Assembly (NCBI GenBank): GCA_013001365.1
Contig: JABDMQ010000152.1
Location: 1 to 13,227 of the forward strand
DNA length: 13,227 bases
Direction: 5' to 3'
Source: Flavobacteriaceae bacterium
GTDB lineage: Bacteria > Bacteroidota > Bacteroidia > Flavobacteriales > Flavobacteriaceae
In this document: positions 1 to 5,951 of the stretch, piece after piece
Position numbering within the stretch: position 1 is the stretch's first letter
Layout of the letters: each line of letters starts with the position of its first letter
Made by a program: the position numbers and the translations under genes
Notes under the pieces: generated by a model
What the model was told of the DNA's origin: nothing
Database searches by the model: none
Seen by the model: only the letters and a program-made list of their open reading frames with translations

Positions 1-981
1 ATCCTGGAGCTTGATAGAGGAGAGGGCATTCCATGGAAAGGAAATTACTCTTCTTGGCTCGACCAGAAGTCCAAACGAATGGCACAAGAAAGCAAAACTG
101 CTTCGAAGCGTCAAAAGACGTTAGAACGAGAATTGGAATGGGTACGTCAAGGTGCTAAAGGACGGCAGACCAAGCAAAAAGCACGATTGAAGAACTATGA
201 TAAGTTAATGAGTCAGGATCAAAAACAACTTGATGAAAAGCTTGAAATTTATATTCCAAATGGACCAAGGCTAGGTACAAATGTTATTGAAGCAATAGGA
301 GTTAGCAAAGCGTATGGTGATAAGTTGTTGTACGAAGACCTTAATTTCAATCTCCCTCAGGCAGGAATTGTTGGCGTCATTGGGCCTAATGGAGCAGGAA
401 AGACAACAATTTTCAAGATGATAATGGGAGAGGAAAGCCCGGATAAAGGGGAGTTTAAGGTTGGTGAAACGGCAAAGATTGCCTACGTTGATCAGAAACA
501 TGCTAATATCGATCAAGAGAAGACGATTTGGCAGAATTTCAGTGATGAACAAGAACTGGTGATGATGGGCGGCAAACAGGTGAATTCACGAGCGTATTTA
601 AGCCGCTTCAATTTTAGTGGTAGTGAGCAAAACAAGAAAGTAAAGTTGCTTTCTGGTGGAGAAAGAAACCGGCTGCATTTGGCCATGACCTTAAAGGAAG
701 AAGGCAACGTACTCCTTTTGGATGAGCCAACCAATGATCTTGATGTCAATACGCTTAGGGCTTTAGAAGAAGGCTTGGAAAACTTTGCAGGATGTGCTGT
801 CGTAATAAGTCACGACCGCTGGTTTCTCGATAGGATATGCACACACATATTAGCTTTCGAAGGCGATTCTCAGGTATATTTCTTTGAAGGCGGTTTCTCA
901 GAGTATGAAGAAAACAAGAAGAAACGACTTGGCGGAGACATAATGCCAAAACGCATCAAGTACAAGAAATTAACTAGATAA
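1..981 (+). CDS. ettA: Energy-dependent translational throttle protein EttA (ABC-F), 5'-truncated by window edge
   Basis: C-terminal 326 residues of an ABC-F ATPase; the frame is open from base 1, so the real start lies upstream and the Met codon at 79 is internal. The visible part begins in the first ABC domain's exit region (ELDRGEGIPWKGNYSSWL). It continues through the charged linker between the two domains (ELEWVRQGAKGRQTKQKAR) to the complete second ABC domain: Walker A GPNGAGKTT (382-408), signature LSGGERNR, Walker B with catalytic Glu in LLLDEPTNDLD, and the H-loop in VISHDRWFLDR. The C-terminus PKRIKYKKLTR is typical of EttA. Known role of the family: it binds the ribosomal E site and gates the first elongation steps according to the ATP/ADP ratio. 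About 230 N-terminal residues (most of ABC1) are missing compared with the usual ~555. The gene ends 10 bp from a convergent small gene, and I see no terminator hairpin in the gap. Confidence 0.95.
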   Translation: MLELDRGEGIPWKGNYSSWLDQKSKRMAQESKTASKRQKTLERELEWVRQGAKGRQTKQKARLKNYDKLMSQDQKQLDEKLEIYIPNGPRLGTNVIEAIGVSKAYGDKLLYEDLNFNLPQAGIVGVIGPNGAGKTTIFKMIMGEESPDKGEFKVGETAKIAYVDQKHANIDQEKTIWQNFSDEQELVMMGGKQVNSRAYLSRFNFSGSEQNKKVKLLSGGERNRLHLAMTLKEEGNVLLLDEPTNDLDVNTLRALEEGLENFAGCAVVISHDRWFLDRICTHILAFEGDSQVYFFEGGFSEYEENKKKRLGGDIMPKRIKYKKLTR

Positions 982-991
982 AAATCCTAAG

Positions 992-1234
992 TTAGTGCTG
1001 TACTCTTTCCTTTAAGGTATTGATTTCCTTTTGAAGCTTATTATTCTTAACAAGATTAATGATCAACAATACTAGAATGGTAATCAAGGCAATAGACAAA
1101 ATAGTGGTGAGCCTAGAAAGCTCAAGGTGTTCTTGAAGTCTTTTTAATTCTTCGGCATGTTGGGCATTTAAGGCCGAATGATCGGTTTGTGTAACAAACA
1201 GGAGTATGTTAGTTATTATAGTTGAGGTCATCAC
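992..1234 (-). CDS. Small single-span membrane protein (80 aa), downstream member of a tandem pair
   Basis: Not a recognised family. The 80-residue product has a short hydrophobic N-terminus (about residues 3-15), a charged amphipathic stretch (HAEELKRLQEHLELSRL, 26-42), a strong transmembrane helix (about 43-62) and a basic, heptad-like tail (KNNKLQKEINTLKERVQH). Its start lies 5 bp after the stop of the gene at 1240-1476 on the same strand, so the two are probably co-transcribed from the promoter at 1508-1537. Both proteins share the order of short hydrophobic N-terminus, helix and K-L-E-rich coiled tail, suggesting an old duplication or a paired function (inference). It runs convergently into ettA. 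It could be a chance ORF, but the coherent membrane topology, the tight spacing and the lack of a competing gene on the other strand argue for a real gene. Confidence 0.68.
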   Translation of the reverse strand: MMTSTIITNILLFVTQTDHSALNAQHAEELKRLQEHLELSRLTTILSIALITILVLLIINLVKNNKLQKEINTLKERVQH

Positions 1235-1239
1235 AAGAG

Positions 1240-1476
1240 TTATGATTCATTCTTATATGAATGGGAATCTCTAAAGTCTTCGTAGTCTTTTTCTGCCGAA
1301 TCCTTTAAATTGAGTTCGATAGATTCCATTAGTTTCCGATTTTCTTCATTCAATTTCCGGGTTTTGATCAAGCCAGAAATCAATAAAATGAGGAAAAAAA
1401 TGGCGACAGAACCAAAGGAAAGTATAATGCTTTCTTCTCTAGTCAATACCAATAGTAAGATGATTGAATTTACCAT
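1240..1476 (-). CDS. Small single-span membrane protein (78 aa), upstream member of a tandem pair
   Basis: Not a recognised family. Residues 3-11 are hydrophobic (SIILLLVL), residues 16-37 form a clear transmembrane helix, and KTRKLNEENRKL after it gives the positive-inside flank and the start of a short coiled coil. The tail is charged and ends in SHSYKNES. A near-consensus Bacteroidota promoter (-33 TTG at 1535-1537, -7 TATATTTG at 1508-1515) sits in the right place and orientation, which would give an untranslated leader of roughly 25 nt. The next gene (992-1234) follows after 5 bp. The proteins could be regulatory subunits or membrane anchors, but the sequence does not say what they bind. 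Confidence 0.7.
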   Translation of the reverse strand: MVNSIILLLVLTREESIILSFGSVAIFFLILLISGLIKTRKLNEENRKLMESIELNLKDSAEKDYEDFRDSHSYKNES

Positions 1477-1507
1477 AGCACATAGGTTAGTTAAACTTGA
1501 GGGAATT

Positions 1508-1537
1508 CAAATATAGGATTAATTATTTAATATTCAA
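1508..1537 (-). promoter_or_regulatory. Bacteroidota-type sigma-A promoter for the small membrane protein pair
   Basis: Read on the minus strand, TTG (1537-1535) is followed by a 19-bp spacer and TATATTTG (1515-1508). This matches the pattern TTG-N17-23-TAnnTTTG known for Flavobacterium and Bacteroides housekeeping promoters. Transcription should start near 1500-1503, about 25 nt before the ATG at 1476. It is the only position in the noncoding parts of the window where I find both boxes intact with correct spacing. Confidence 0.72.
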
Positions 1538-1675
1538 GTAGTTCTGTAAGAAAAAATGTACCAGTTATTAACAGCTTTATTCACTTCTAGTTATGAATTT
1601 ATAGCTGAAATTAGGTTCAGGATGCGATAAGTAATGATTTCCAATGTCTTATAAAAAGGCTATAATGACATGTTT

Positions 1676-1691
1676 TGTAACAAAAGTTACA
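1676..1691. promoter_or_regulatory. Perfect operator-like dyad TGTAAC-AAAA-GTTACA
   Basis: Six-base arms with perfect symmetry flank a 4-bp centre, 127 bp upstream of the ompP1-like start. The arm length and 4-bp centre are the geometry of CRP/FNR-superfamily binding sites (for example GTA-N8-TAC or TTGAT-N4-ATCAA). Which regulator would bind is not knowable from this window. The dyad overlaps a longer A/T palindrome, TTTTGTAACAAAA (1673-1685). Confidence 0.45.
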
Positions 1692-1703
1692 TAAGAGGAA
1701 ATT

Positions 1704-1717
1704 ATGATTTATATCAT
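1704..1717. promoter_or_regulatory. FNR-like dyad ATGAT-TTAT-ATCAT
   Basis: Perfect 5-bp arms flank a 4-bp centre. The core TGAT-N4-ATCA equals the inner bases of the FNR/DNR consensus TTGAT-N4-ATCAA. Its centre lies 27 bp from that of the dyad at 1676-1691, so two CRP/FNR-type dimers could bind near each other. In A/T-rich DNA, short dyads arise by chance, so each alone is weak evidence; the pair with matching geometry is more suggestive. Confidence 0.35.
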
Positions 1718-1765
1718 GATTTAAGGGTTGTCGCCGACTTACTTTTACCCTTTATTCTATAACGA

Positions 1766-1790
1766 TAGAGGTCTTAGTATAAGATCTCTA
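1766..1790 (+). promoter_or_regulatory. 11-bp stem-loop just upstream of the ompP1-like gene
   Basis: TAGAGGTCTTA and TAAGATCTCTA pair over 11 positions with one G-U, closed by a 3-nt GTA loop. The stem ends 28 nt before the ATG at 1819. No T-run follows, so it is not an intrinsic terminator for the plus strand. It may be a 5'-leader structure stabilising the mRNA, or a DNA operator for a dimeric repressor. A smaller hairpin, TCTAT-AACG-ATAGA (1756-1769), uses part of the same left arm and would be mutually exclusive with it. Confidence 0.5.
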
Positions 1791-1818
1791 CAAAAATTAA
1801 TTCATTAAACAACTAACT

Positions 1819-3204
1819 ATGAGACAACTTTTATTAAGATCATTTGCCCTATTGTTTACGACTATTTTATTTTCGCAGTCTGGGCATATCATGCAAGGTG
1901 TAGGTGCTGTAAATATGTCGATGGGTGGTGCCGCTACAGGTCAACCACTTGATGTATCTGGGGCATTGCAATGGAATCCAGCGGCACTTTCCAATTTCGA
2001 TGAAAACATCTTGAAACTTGATGTAGGATTGTTCTTCTCCTCTCCAGAATTGTTTTCTACCGTTCCGGAATTAGACATGAGTGGCATGCCAACAGGTAAT
2101 TTCTTAAGTGGTAACACAGAAGATGATAGAGGAACCTCTATTCTTCCGAATTTGGCCTATGTTTGGAGCAATGAAGGCAGCAAACATACTTTTGGAGCAT
2201 CTGCTTTTGGGATAAGCGGTTTCGGAGTTACTTTCCCAGAAAGCATGACCAATCCTATAAACGCGTCACAAAGTATGGGAGGTTTCGGTAGAATTGAATC
2301 TGATTATATCTTATTACAAATAGGCTTTTCATGGGCTTACGAAATTTCAGATAAATTTTCGGTCGGTATTCAACCAAATTTCAACTACGCTACACTTGAA
2401 CTGGCACCGAATCCGTTATCAGCACCAAGCATGACTTTAGGATATCCAACAAGCGATAAGGCGAGTGCGACAGGTTTTGGAGCACAAATAGGCCTGTTCT
2501 ATGATTCGGGATCAGGATTCAAGGCTGGTGCATCTTATAAGACAACACAGACTTTTAGCGAATTAGATTTTAAGAACACCTATTTAGATGGATCTGCGGC
2601 ACCTGATGTTTCATTCCAAATGGATTATCCAGCGATTCTTTCCTTAGGTTTAGGTTATTCTACAGGAGATGTAGATTTAGCGTTAGACTATAGAATGGTC
2701 AATTATGAGAATACCGAAGGATTTGAAGCAAGTGGTTGGACAATTGCACAAAGTGGACCTACTCAAGGATTTCCAACAGGGGCGGTCAATGGTTTTGGAT
2801 GGGAGAACATTGACATAATATCTGCAGGTGTCCAGTACAAAGGAATAGATAAATTGCCATTGCGAGTTGGTTATACATATAGCTCTAACCCAATTAATGA
2901 TCAATTAGCGTTTTTCTCGATTCCGGCAACTGCTATCAACAAGAATGCGTTTCAATTTGGCTTGAGTTATGAGGCAAGTGATAATTTCAATATTGACGCT
3001 GTTTATCATTATGGGTCCAGTGGAGATGCAACTTCCGGTCCAGTATTGAACCCAATTCCACAAGCATTTGGTGGGCCTTGGGATGCAACTACTAATCCAT
3101 TAGGTATAATTCCTAGTAGTGAGGTTTCCTATGAGATGAAAACATCTATGGTTATGTTTGGTCTTAGCTATACATTCAATAAAAAACAAACGGACGACAA
3201 TTAG
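1819..3204 (+). CDS. OmpP1/FadL-family outer membrane transport protein
   Basis: 461 residues. An N-terminal signal peptide (MRQLLLRSFALLFTTILFSQ) is followed by the family's N-terminal hatch-like segment (GAVNMSMGGAATGQPLDVSG, then WNPAAL), where FadL/TodX proteins have a G-rich stretch ending in a NPAA/NPAG motif. The rest is a series of alternating aromatic/polar strands typical of a 14-strand barrel, finishing with VMFGLSYTF plus a short polar tail. FadL-family proteins carry long-chain fatty acids or other hydrophobic compounds across the outer membrane; in Bacteroidota the actual substrate is usually unknown. The start follows an A-rich leader (AAACAACTAACT) without a Shine-Dalgarno motif, as is usual in the phylum. 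The gene appears monocistronic: there is a long regulated-looking upstream region and a strong terminator directly after it. Aromatic-compound transport is an equally possible role. Confidence 0.88.
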   Translation: MRQLLLRSFALLFTTILFSQSGHIMQGVGAVNMSMGGAATGQPLDVSGALQWNPAALSNFDENILKLDVGLFFSSPELFSTVPELDMSGMPTGNFLSGNTEDDRGTSILPNLAYVWSNEGSKHTFGASAFGISGFGVTFPESMTNPINASQSMGGFGRIESDYILLQIGFSWAYEISDKFSVGIQPNFNYATLELAPNPLSAPSMTLGYPTSDKASATGFGAQIGLFYDSGSGFKAGASYKTTQTFSELDFKNTYLDGSAAPDVSFQMDYPAILSLGLGYSTGDVDLALDYRMVNYENTEGFEASGWTIAQSGPTQGFPTGAVNGFGWENIDIISAGVQYKGIDKLPLRVGYTYSSNPINDQLAFFSIPATAINKNAFQFGLSYEASDNFNIDAVYHYGSSGDATSGPVLNPIPQAFGGPWDATTNPLGIIPSSEVSYEMKTSMVMFGLSYTFNKKQTDDN

Positions 3205-3227
3205 ATTTTTGATTGATTTTGATTTAT

Positions 3228-3258
3228 GGCGATTCCATTAATTAGGAATCGCCTTTTT
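3228..3258 (+). terminator. Intrinsic terminator after the ompP1-like gene
   Basis: A perfect 9-bp stem, GGCGATTCC/GGAATCGCC, encloses an 8-nt loop (ATTAATTA) and is followed by TTTTT. It begins 24 bp after the stop codon. It separates ompP1 from the downstream operon, so that operon must have its own promoter within 3259-3396. Confidence 0.92.
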
Positions 3259-3396
3259 CATTGTTGAATATTCGGATGTAACATTTTGTTATCAATAACT
3301 ACTAATAAATAAGCAGTTTCCACTTCAATAAATGATAAATTTTCACGAAATTGCTTATCCTTTTAAAAAAAGAAAGTTCAACCTAATCACACACAA

Positions 3397-4749
3397 ATGT
3401 CAGATGACTTCGATTTATTAGAGACCAGTTCCAATGAGGAAACGGAAAAAGTAGATGTTAATTGGGGAAAGGCCATAGATACCATGAAATCCAAATTGGC
3501 CCAAGAAGATGATCCTGAAGTTCGCCAGAAAATCCTTAATGCGACCTTGGACGATGTTGTCCATATGGCCGAAAAAGATAGGACCACCTTATTGGATGCC
3601 ATTAAAGACCTCACTGATTATCAAGATGAAGTTGGCATTATTTTCGAGCGTTTTTCATCTCTTAATGCTGAAGAACAGAAAGTAATTGATGATGCTCAGA
3701 AAAGACTAGAACGCGCCAAGGTCGAACTGGAAAATGCTAAGAGCAAGCCAGACAATTGGTGGAATAACCTTTGGGGACGAAAATCGAAGATCAAAAAAGC
3801 TGAAGTTGAACTTCAAGATGCTGAAAAGGTAAGGGCATCAGCAGACAACAAGGCCAAGGCCATGTTTCAACAACGTATAGAAAGCGCAGATGTTCAGACA
3901 CTTCTTAATGAACTGTCGTACAAAAGCCAAGCAGCGATAAAGCGATTGAAGGACAGGGAGGTTGAAATAAAGGAAGTAGAGGATAAATTACAGACAGCGA
4001 TAGTCGAAGCGACCAAGAACCATACTCGAGCACTTGAAAAGAAAAAAGAAGTGGAGGCAAGCCTCGAAGAGCAATACGCACTTCTAAAGCAAGCAAGACA
4101 AGAATTAGAGGAAATCGTAGACAAGCAATCTGCCGAGTACGCTACAGCCATAGGCAAGGTGACAACTTTGGAACAAAAGGTTGAAGAGCTTGAAGGGCTT
4201 AAAAATGCTTATACAACCTTGGCTGCAAGTAAGGATAGTTTTGTCCATAAACATAATTTAACGATCAAGGTCCTTACATCCCTTCGAAGCAATTTACAGA
4301 CGCATCGTGCAAAGCTCAAGAGTGATACCGATGAACGATTAAAGTATTACGATGGCTATGTGGTTGCATTGAAAGCAAGAACAGATCAAGAATTTGCCGC
4401 AATCCTGGAGCACCTTGGTGTCAAGACTGATGAGCATATAGGAGAGACACTTGCTGCCATGCATACTGCAAGTGCCAAGGCCAGACAGGAAATGATGGAT
4501 AATATCCCTGTGCATGAAAAAGTAATGCAAGGGGTTTATAGTAGTTATGCTGAAGCACTACAAGAGATAAGGACCAAAGATGTTGAGATCCAAAAGAATT
4601 TTGCAGAGCGTTACGGCATCGATATGAAAGAGATTTTTGAAGAATATTATGCAGCTGATCCTAATGCACCATCTGGAGATTCGGGTGATGGCGGTAGCGA
4701 GCCTGTAGGTGGCAAGGCATCCGAAGCTGAGGACGATTTGTTGTCTTAA
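3397..4749 (+). CDS. Acidic coiled-coil protein, first gene of the AAA+/membrane operon
   Basis: 450 residues, no signal peptide or membrane helix, so probably cytosolic. An N-terminal helical part (about 20-90) is followed by long heptad-rich coiled coil (about 90-115 and 130-275). A tryptophan cluster, DNWWNNLWGRKSKIKK, interrupts it at 119-134. A second helical block (about 275-418) contains HKHNLTIKVLTSLRSNL, and a flexible Gly/Ser/acidic tail (420-450) ends in EDDLLS. The N-terminus (MSDDFDLLET) carries a similar acidic dileucine-like string. I do not recognise the family with certainty. The all-helical coiled architecture is loosely like TelA/KlaA-type toxic-anion-resistance proteins, but I cannot point to a diagnostic TelA motif. 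It lies 119 bp before the next gene, with a weak terminator-like hairpin between, so it may be made in excess over the rest of the operon. A scaffold or adaptor role for the AAA+ protein at 5952 is inference. Confidence 0.85.
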   Translation: MSDDFDLLETSSNEETEKVDVNWGKAIDTMKSKLAQEDDPEVRQKILNATLDDVVHMAEKDRTTLLDAIKDLTDYQDEVGIIFERFSSLNAEEQKVIDDAQKRLERAKVELENAKSKPDNWWNNLWGRKSKIKKAEVELQDAEKVRASADNKAKAMFQQRIESADVQTLLNELSYKSQAAIKRLKDREVEIKEVEDKLQTAIVEATKNHTRALEKKKEVEASLEEQYALLKQARQELEEIVDKQSAEYATAIGKVTTLEQKVEELEGLKNAYTTLAASKDSFVHKHNLTIKVLTSLRSNLQTHRAKLKSDTDERLKYYDGYVVALKARTDQEFAAILEHLGVKTDEHIGETLAAMHTASAKARQEMMDNIPVHEKVMQGVYSSYAEALQEIRTKDVEIQKNFAERYGIDMKEIFEEYYAADPNAPSGDSGDGGSEPVGGKASEAEDDLLS

Positions 4750-4756
4750 TGCAAGA

Positions 4757-4784
4757 AAGAGGCCTATTTAATGTATGGCCTTTT
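4757..4784 (+). terminator. Weak terminator/attenuator-like hairpin after the coiled-coil gene
   Basis: AAGAGGCC (4757-4764) pairs with GGCCTTTT (4777-4784), an 8-bp stem with one G-U, a 12-nt loop and only a short T-tract that forms part of the stem. It begins 7 bp after the stop codon. It would probably reduce rather than stop read-through, setting different levels of the first gene and the following ones. Confidence 0.4.
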
Positions 4785-4817
4785 GTCACATTAGTTATTC
4801 ATTCAAACATAATACTC

Positions 4818-4850
4818 AAGTATTCTTGTGCTTAGATGCATTGAATACTT
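4818..4850 (+). promoter_or_regulatory. 8-bp inverted repeat between the first and second operon genes
   Basis: AAGTATTC (4818-4825) and GAATACTT (4843-4850) are perfect inverted repeats around a 17-bp spacer, ending 18 bp before the ATG at 4869. The left arm also forms a second, overlapping palindrome, AATACT-CA-AGTATT (4811-4824), so the same half-site occurs three times in 40 bp. This could be a repeated operator or alternative leader structures. No good promoter boxes accompany it; the best guess, TTG at 4826-4828 with TACTTATA at 4846-4853, is poor. Confidence 0.33.
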
Positions 4851-4868
4851 ATATGAACACTTTAAAAC

Positions 4869-5930
4869 ATGTCGATTGACCATATAGTAACACCCTTAGA
4901 TTCCGCACAACTCGATTCCAAAGAGCATTATGCGTTCTATCATGAAATGGTCGAACATGCCTTAAAAGAGCTTATTGAAAGCATGAGTACCAATGAGATA
5001 TGCAATGACTTGGAGATGGTATTCTTCAAGCAATATTGTGATCTTCTACTATATTCCATTGAAGCCATGCGTATCAAGTACATGTATGATGAAGAGGATA
5101 ATATGAATATTGATCTTGCAGATTCAGGATTTCCTAATTATTTAGAATTCAGGTATCTATTCAATGACCTTGCCCTTAGAGACAATTATATTTCAAAATT
5201 GCCCGATCTTGAAAAGATAAAAGAAGAATTCTTGGACACTTTATTAAGAAAGAAAGAACATGTGAGCAAACAGAAACTTTTTCAAGCGGCCTCATTGCGG
5301 TATTATACAACTGTTGAGCAAAAATTCATATACAATCGCTTTGTACAAGGTAAGATCGTTGAAACTCCTGATGATATCAACTCAAAATACATGACCAGTT
5401 GGAGTTTCTACGACGTAACCTATAATCGACCATTTGTTTGCTTCATGTATTTCGACACGGGGCGTGGTAATATCGATAATTACCGGAATGATATTTATGA
5501 TGTATTGAAGAATTCAGCAGATAGGCATATGGCCCTTGATACTATGGCCTATGGCATTGATAGGAAATTGCAAGATGTATTTCCAAAACATATTAAACGA
5601 ATAGACTTAGGACCTTTGCATAATGTCTTCGCAAAAGATGAAAATGTGATGACACATACTATTCTTGATGGTATAGCGAAAAAAGAAATTGGTTTGGAAT
5701 CTTTTGCATTCTCATTGAAGATTGATGAGGTTTATTCAGGCAGTGAGTTCAAGGAAGGGAGCTATTTTAGTAAGCAGACCCTTCAAAAATGGGATTACGT
5801 CATAAAACAACCATATGTTTTTGCACCACACCGAATTATCCAGTTGCTTTATGACAAGGCTCCTGAATTGATGAATGAATTGGCAAAGCCTCCTTTTCAG
5901 TTATCTGACTTGGTAATTGATAAGATATAA
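4869..5930 (+). CDS. Protein of unknown function (353 aa), second gene of the operon
   Basis: I do not recognise this protein. It has no signal peptide, membrane helix or nucleotide-binding motif. The first half (1-160) is mostly helical and rich in acidic and aromatic residues (EAMRIKYMYDEEDN, YLEFRYLFNDLAL). A central segment, NRPFVCFMYFDTGRG (186-200), looks like a buried strand ending in a Gly-containing turn. The C-terminal third mixes strands and helices (KIDEVYSGSEFKEGSYFS, QPYVFAPHRIIQLLYDK). It is followed after 21 bp by the AAA+ gene, which makes co-transcription and a shared role likely. Proteins encoded next to a AAA+ ATPase are often its substrate adaptor or target; that is inference here. 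Confidence 0.82.
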   Translation: MSIDHIVTPLDSAQLDSKEHYAFYHEMVEHALKELIESMSTNEICNDLEMVFFKQYCDLLLYSIEAMRIKYMYDEEDNMNIDLADSGFPNYLEFRYLFNDLALRDNYISKLPDLEKIKEEFLDTLLRKKEHVSKQKLFQAASLRYYTTVEQKFIYNRFVQGKIVETPDDINSKYMTSWSFYDVTYNRPFVCFMYFDTGRGNIDNYRNDIYDVLKNSADRHMALDTMAYGIDRKLQDVFPKHIKRIDLGPLHNVFAKDENVMTHTILDGIAKKEIGLESFAFSLKIDEVYSGSEFKEGSYFSKQTLQKWDYVIKQPYVFAPHRIIQLLYDKAPELMNELAKPPFQLSDLVIDKI

Positions 5931-5951
5931 TATTGAGATAAACTAAATAAC

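Larger units (their letters stand above)
1477..1818. other. Divergent intergenic region (342 bp) with several dyads
   Basis: No gene or RNA gene is visible. The region is A/T-rich and separates the minus-strand small-protein operon from the plus-strand ompP1-like gene. It holds the minus-strand promoter (1508-1537), two operator-like dyads (1676-1691 and 1704-1717) and a long stem-loop (1766-1790), the last three listed separately. A plus-strand promoter is not clear. The best -7 candidate is TACTTTTA at 1740-1747, one base off TAnnTTTG, without a good -33 box. That would place the two dyads upstream of or over the promoter and the stem-loop in the 5' leader. Confidence 0.6.

Noticed and set aside
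1310..1516. Plus-strand open frame opposite the small membrane protein gene
   Set aside because: The minus-strand frame has a clear membrane helix and a matching promoter. The plus-strand product is short and featureless, and its start has no supporting context.
3259..3396. A promoter for the seven-gene operon
   Set aside because: The operon must start here because of the terminator at 3228-3258, but the best box found (TAAATTTT at 3336-3343) lacks the final G and a well-spaced TTG, so I did not list it as a feature. The small dyad TAACA-TTT-TGTTA (3279-3291) is too short to rely on.
3397..4749. Assigning the coiled-coil protein to the TelA/KlaA tellurite-resistance family
   Set aside because: Only general helical, coiled character and the operon setting point that way. 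I could not find a diagnostic TelA motif, so it is mentioned only as an alternative.
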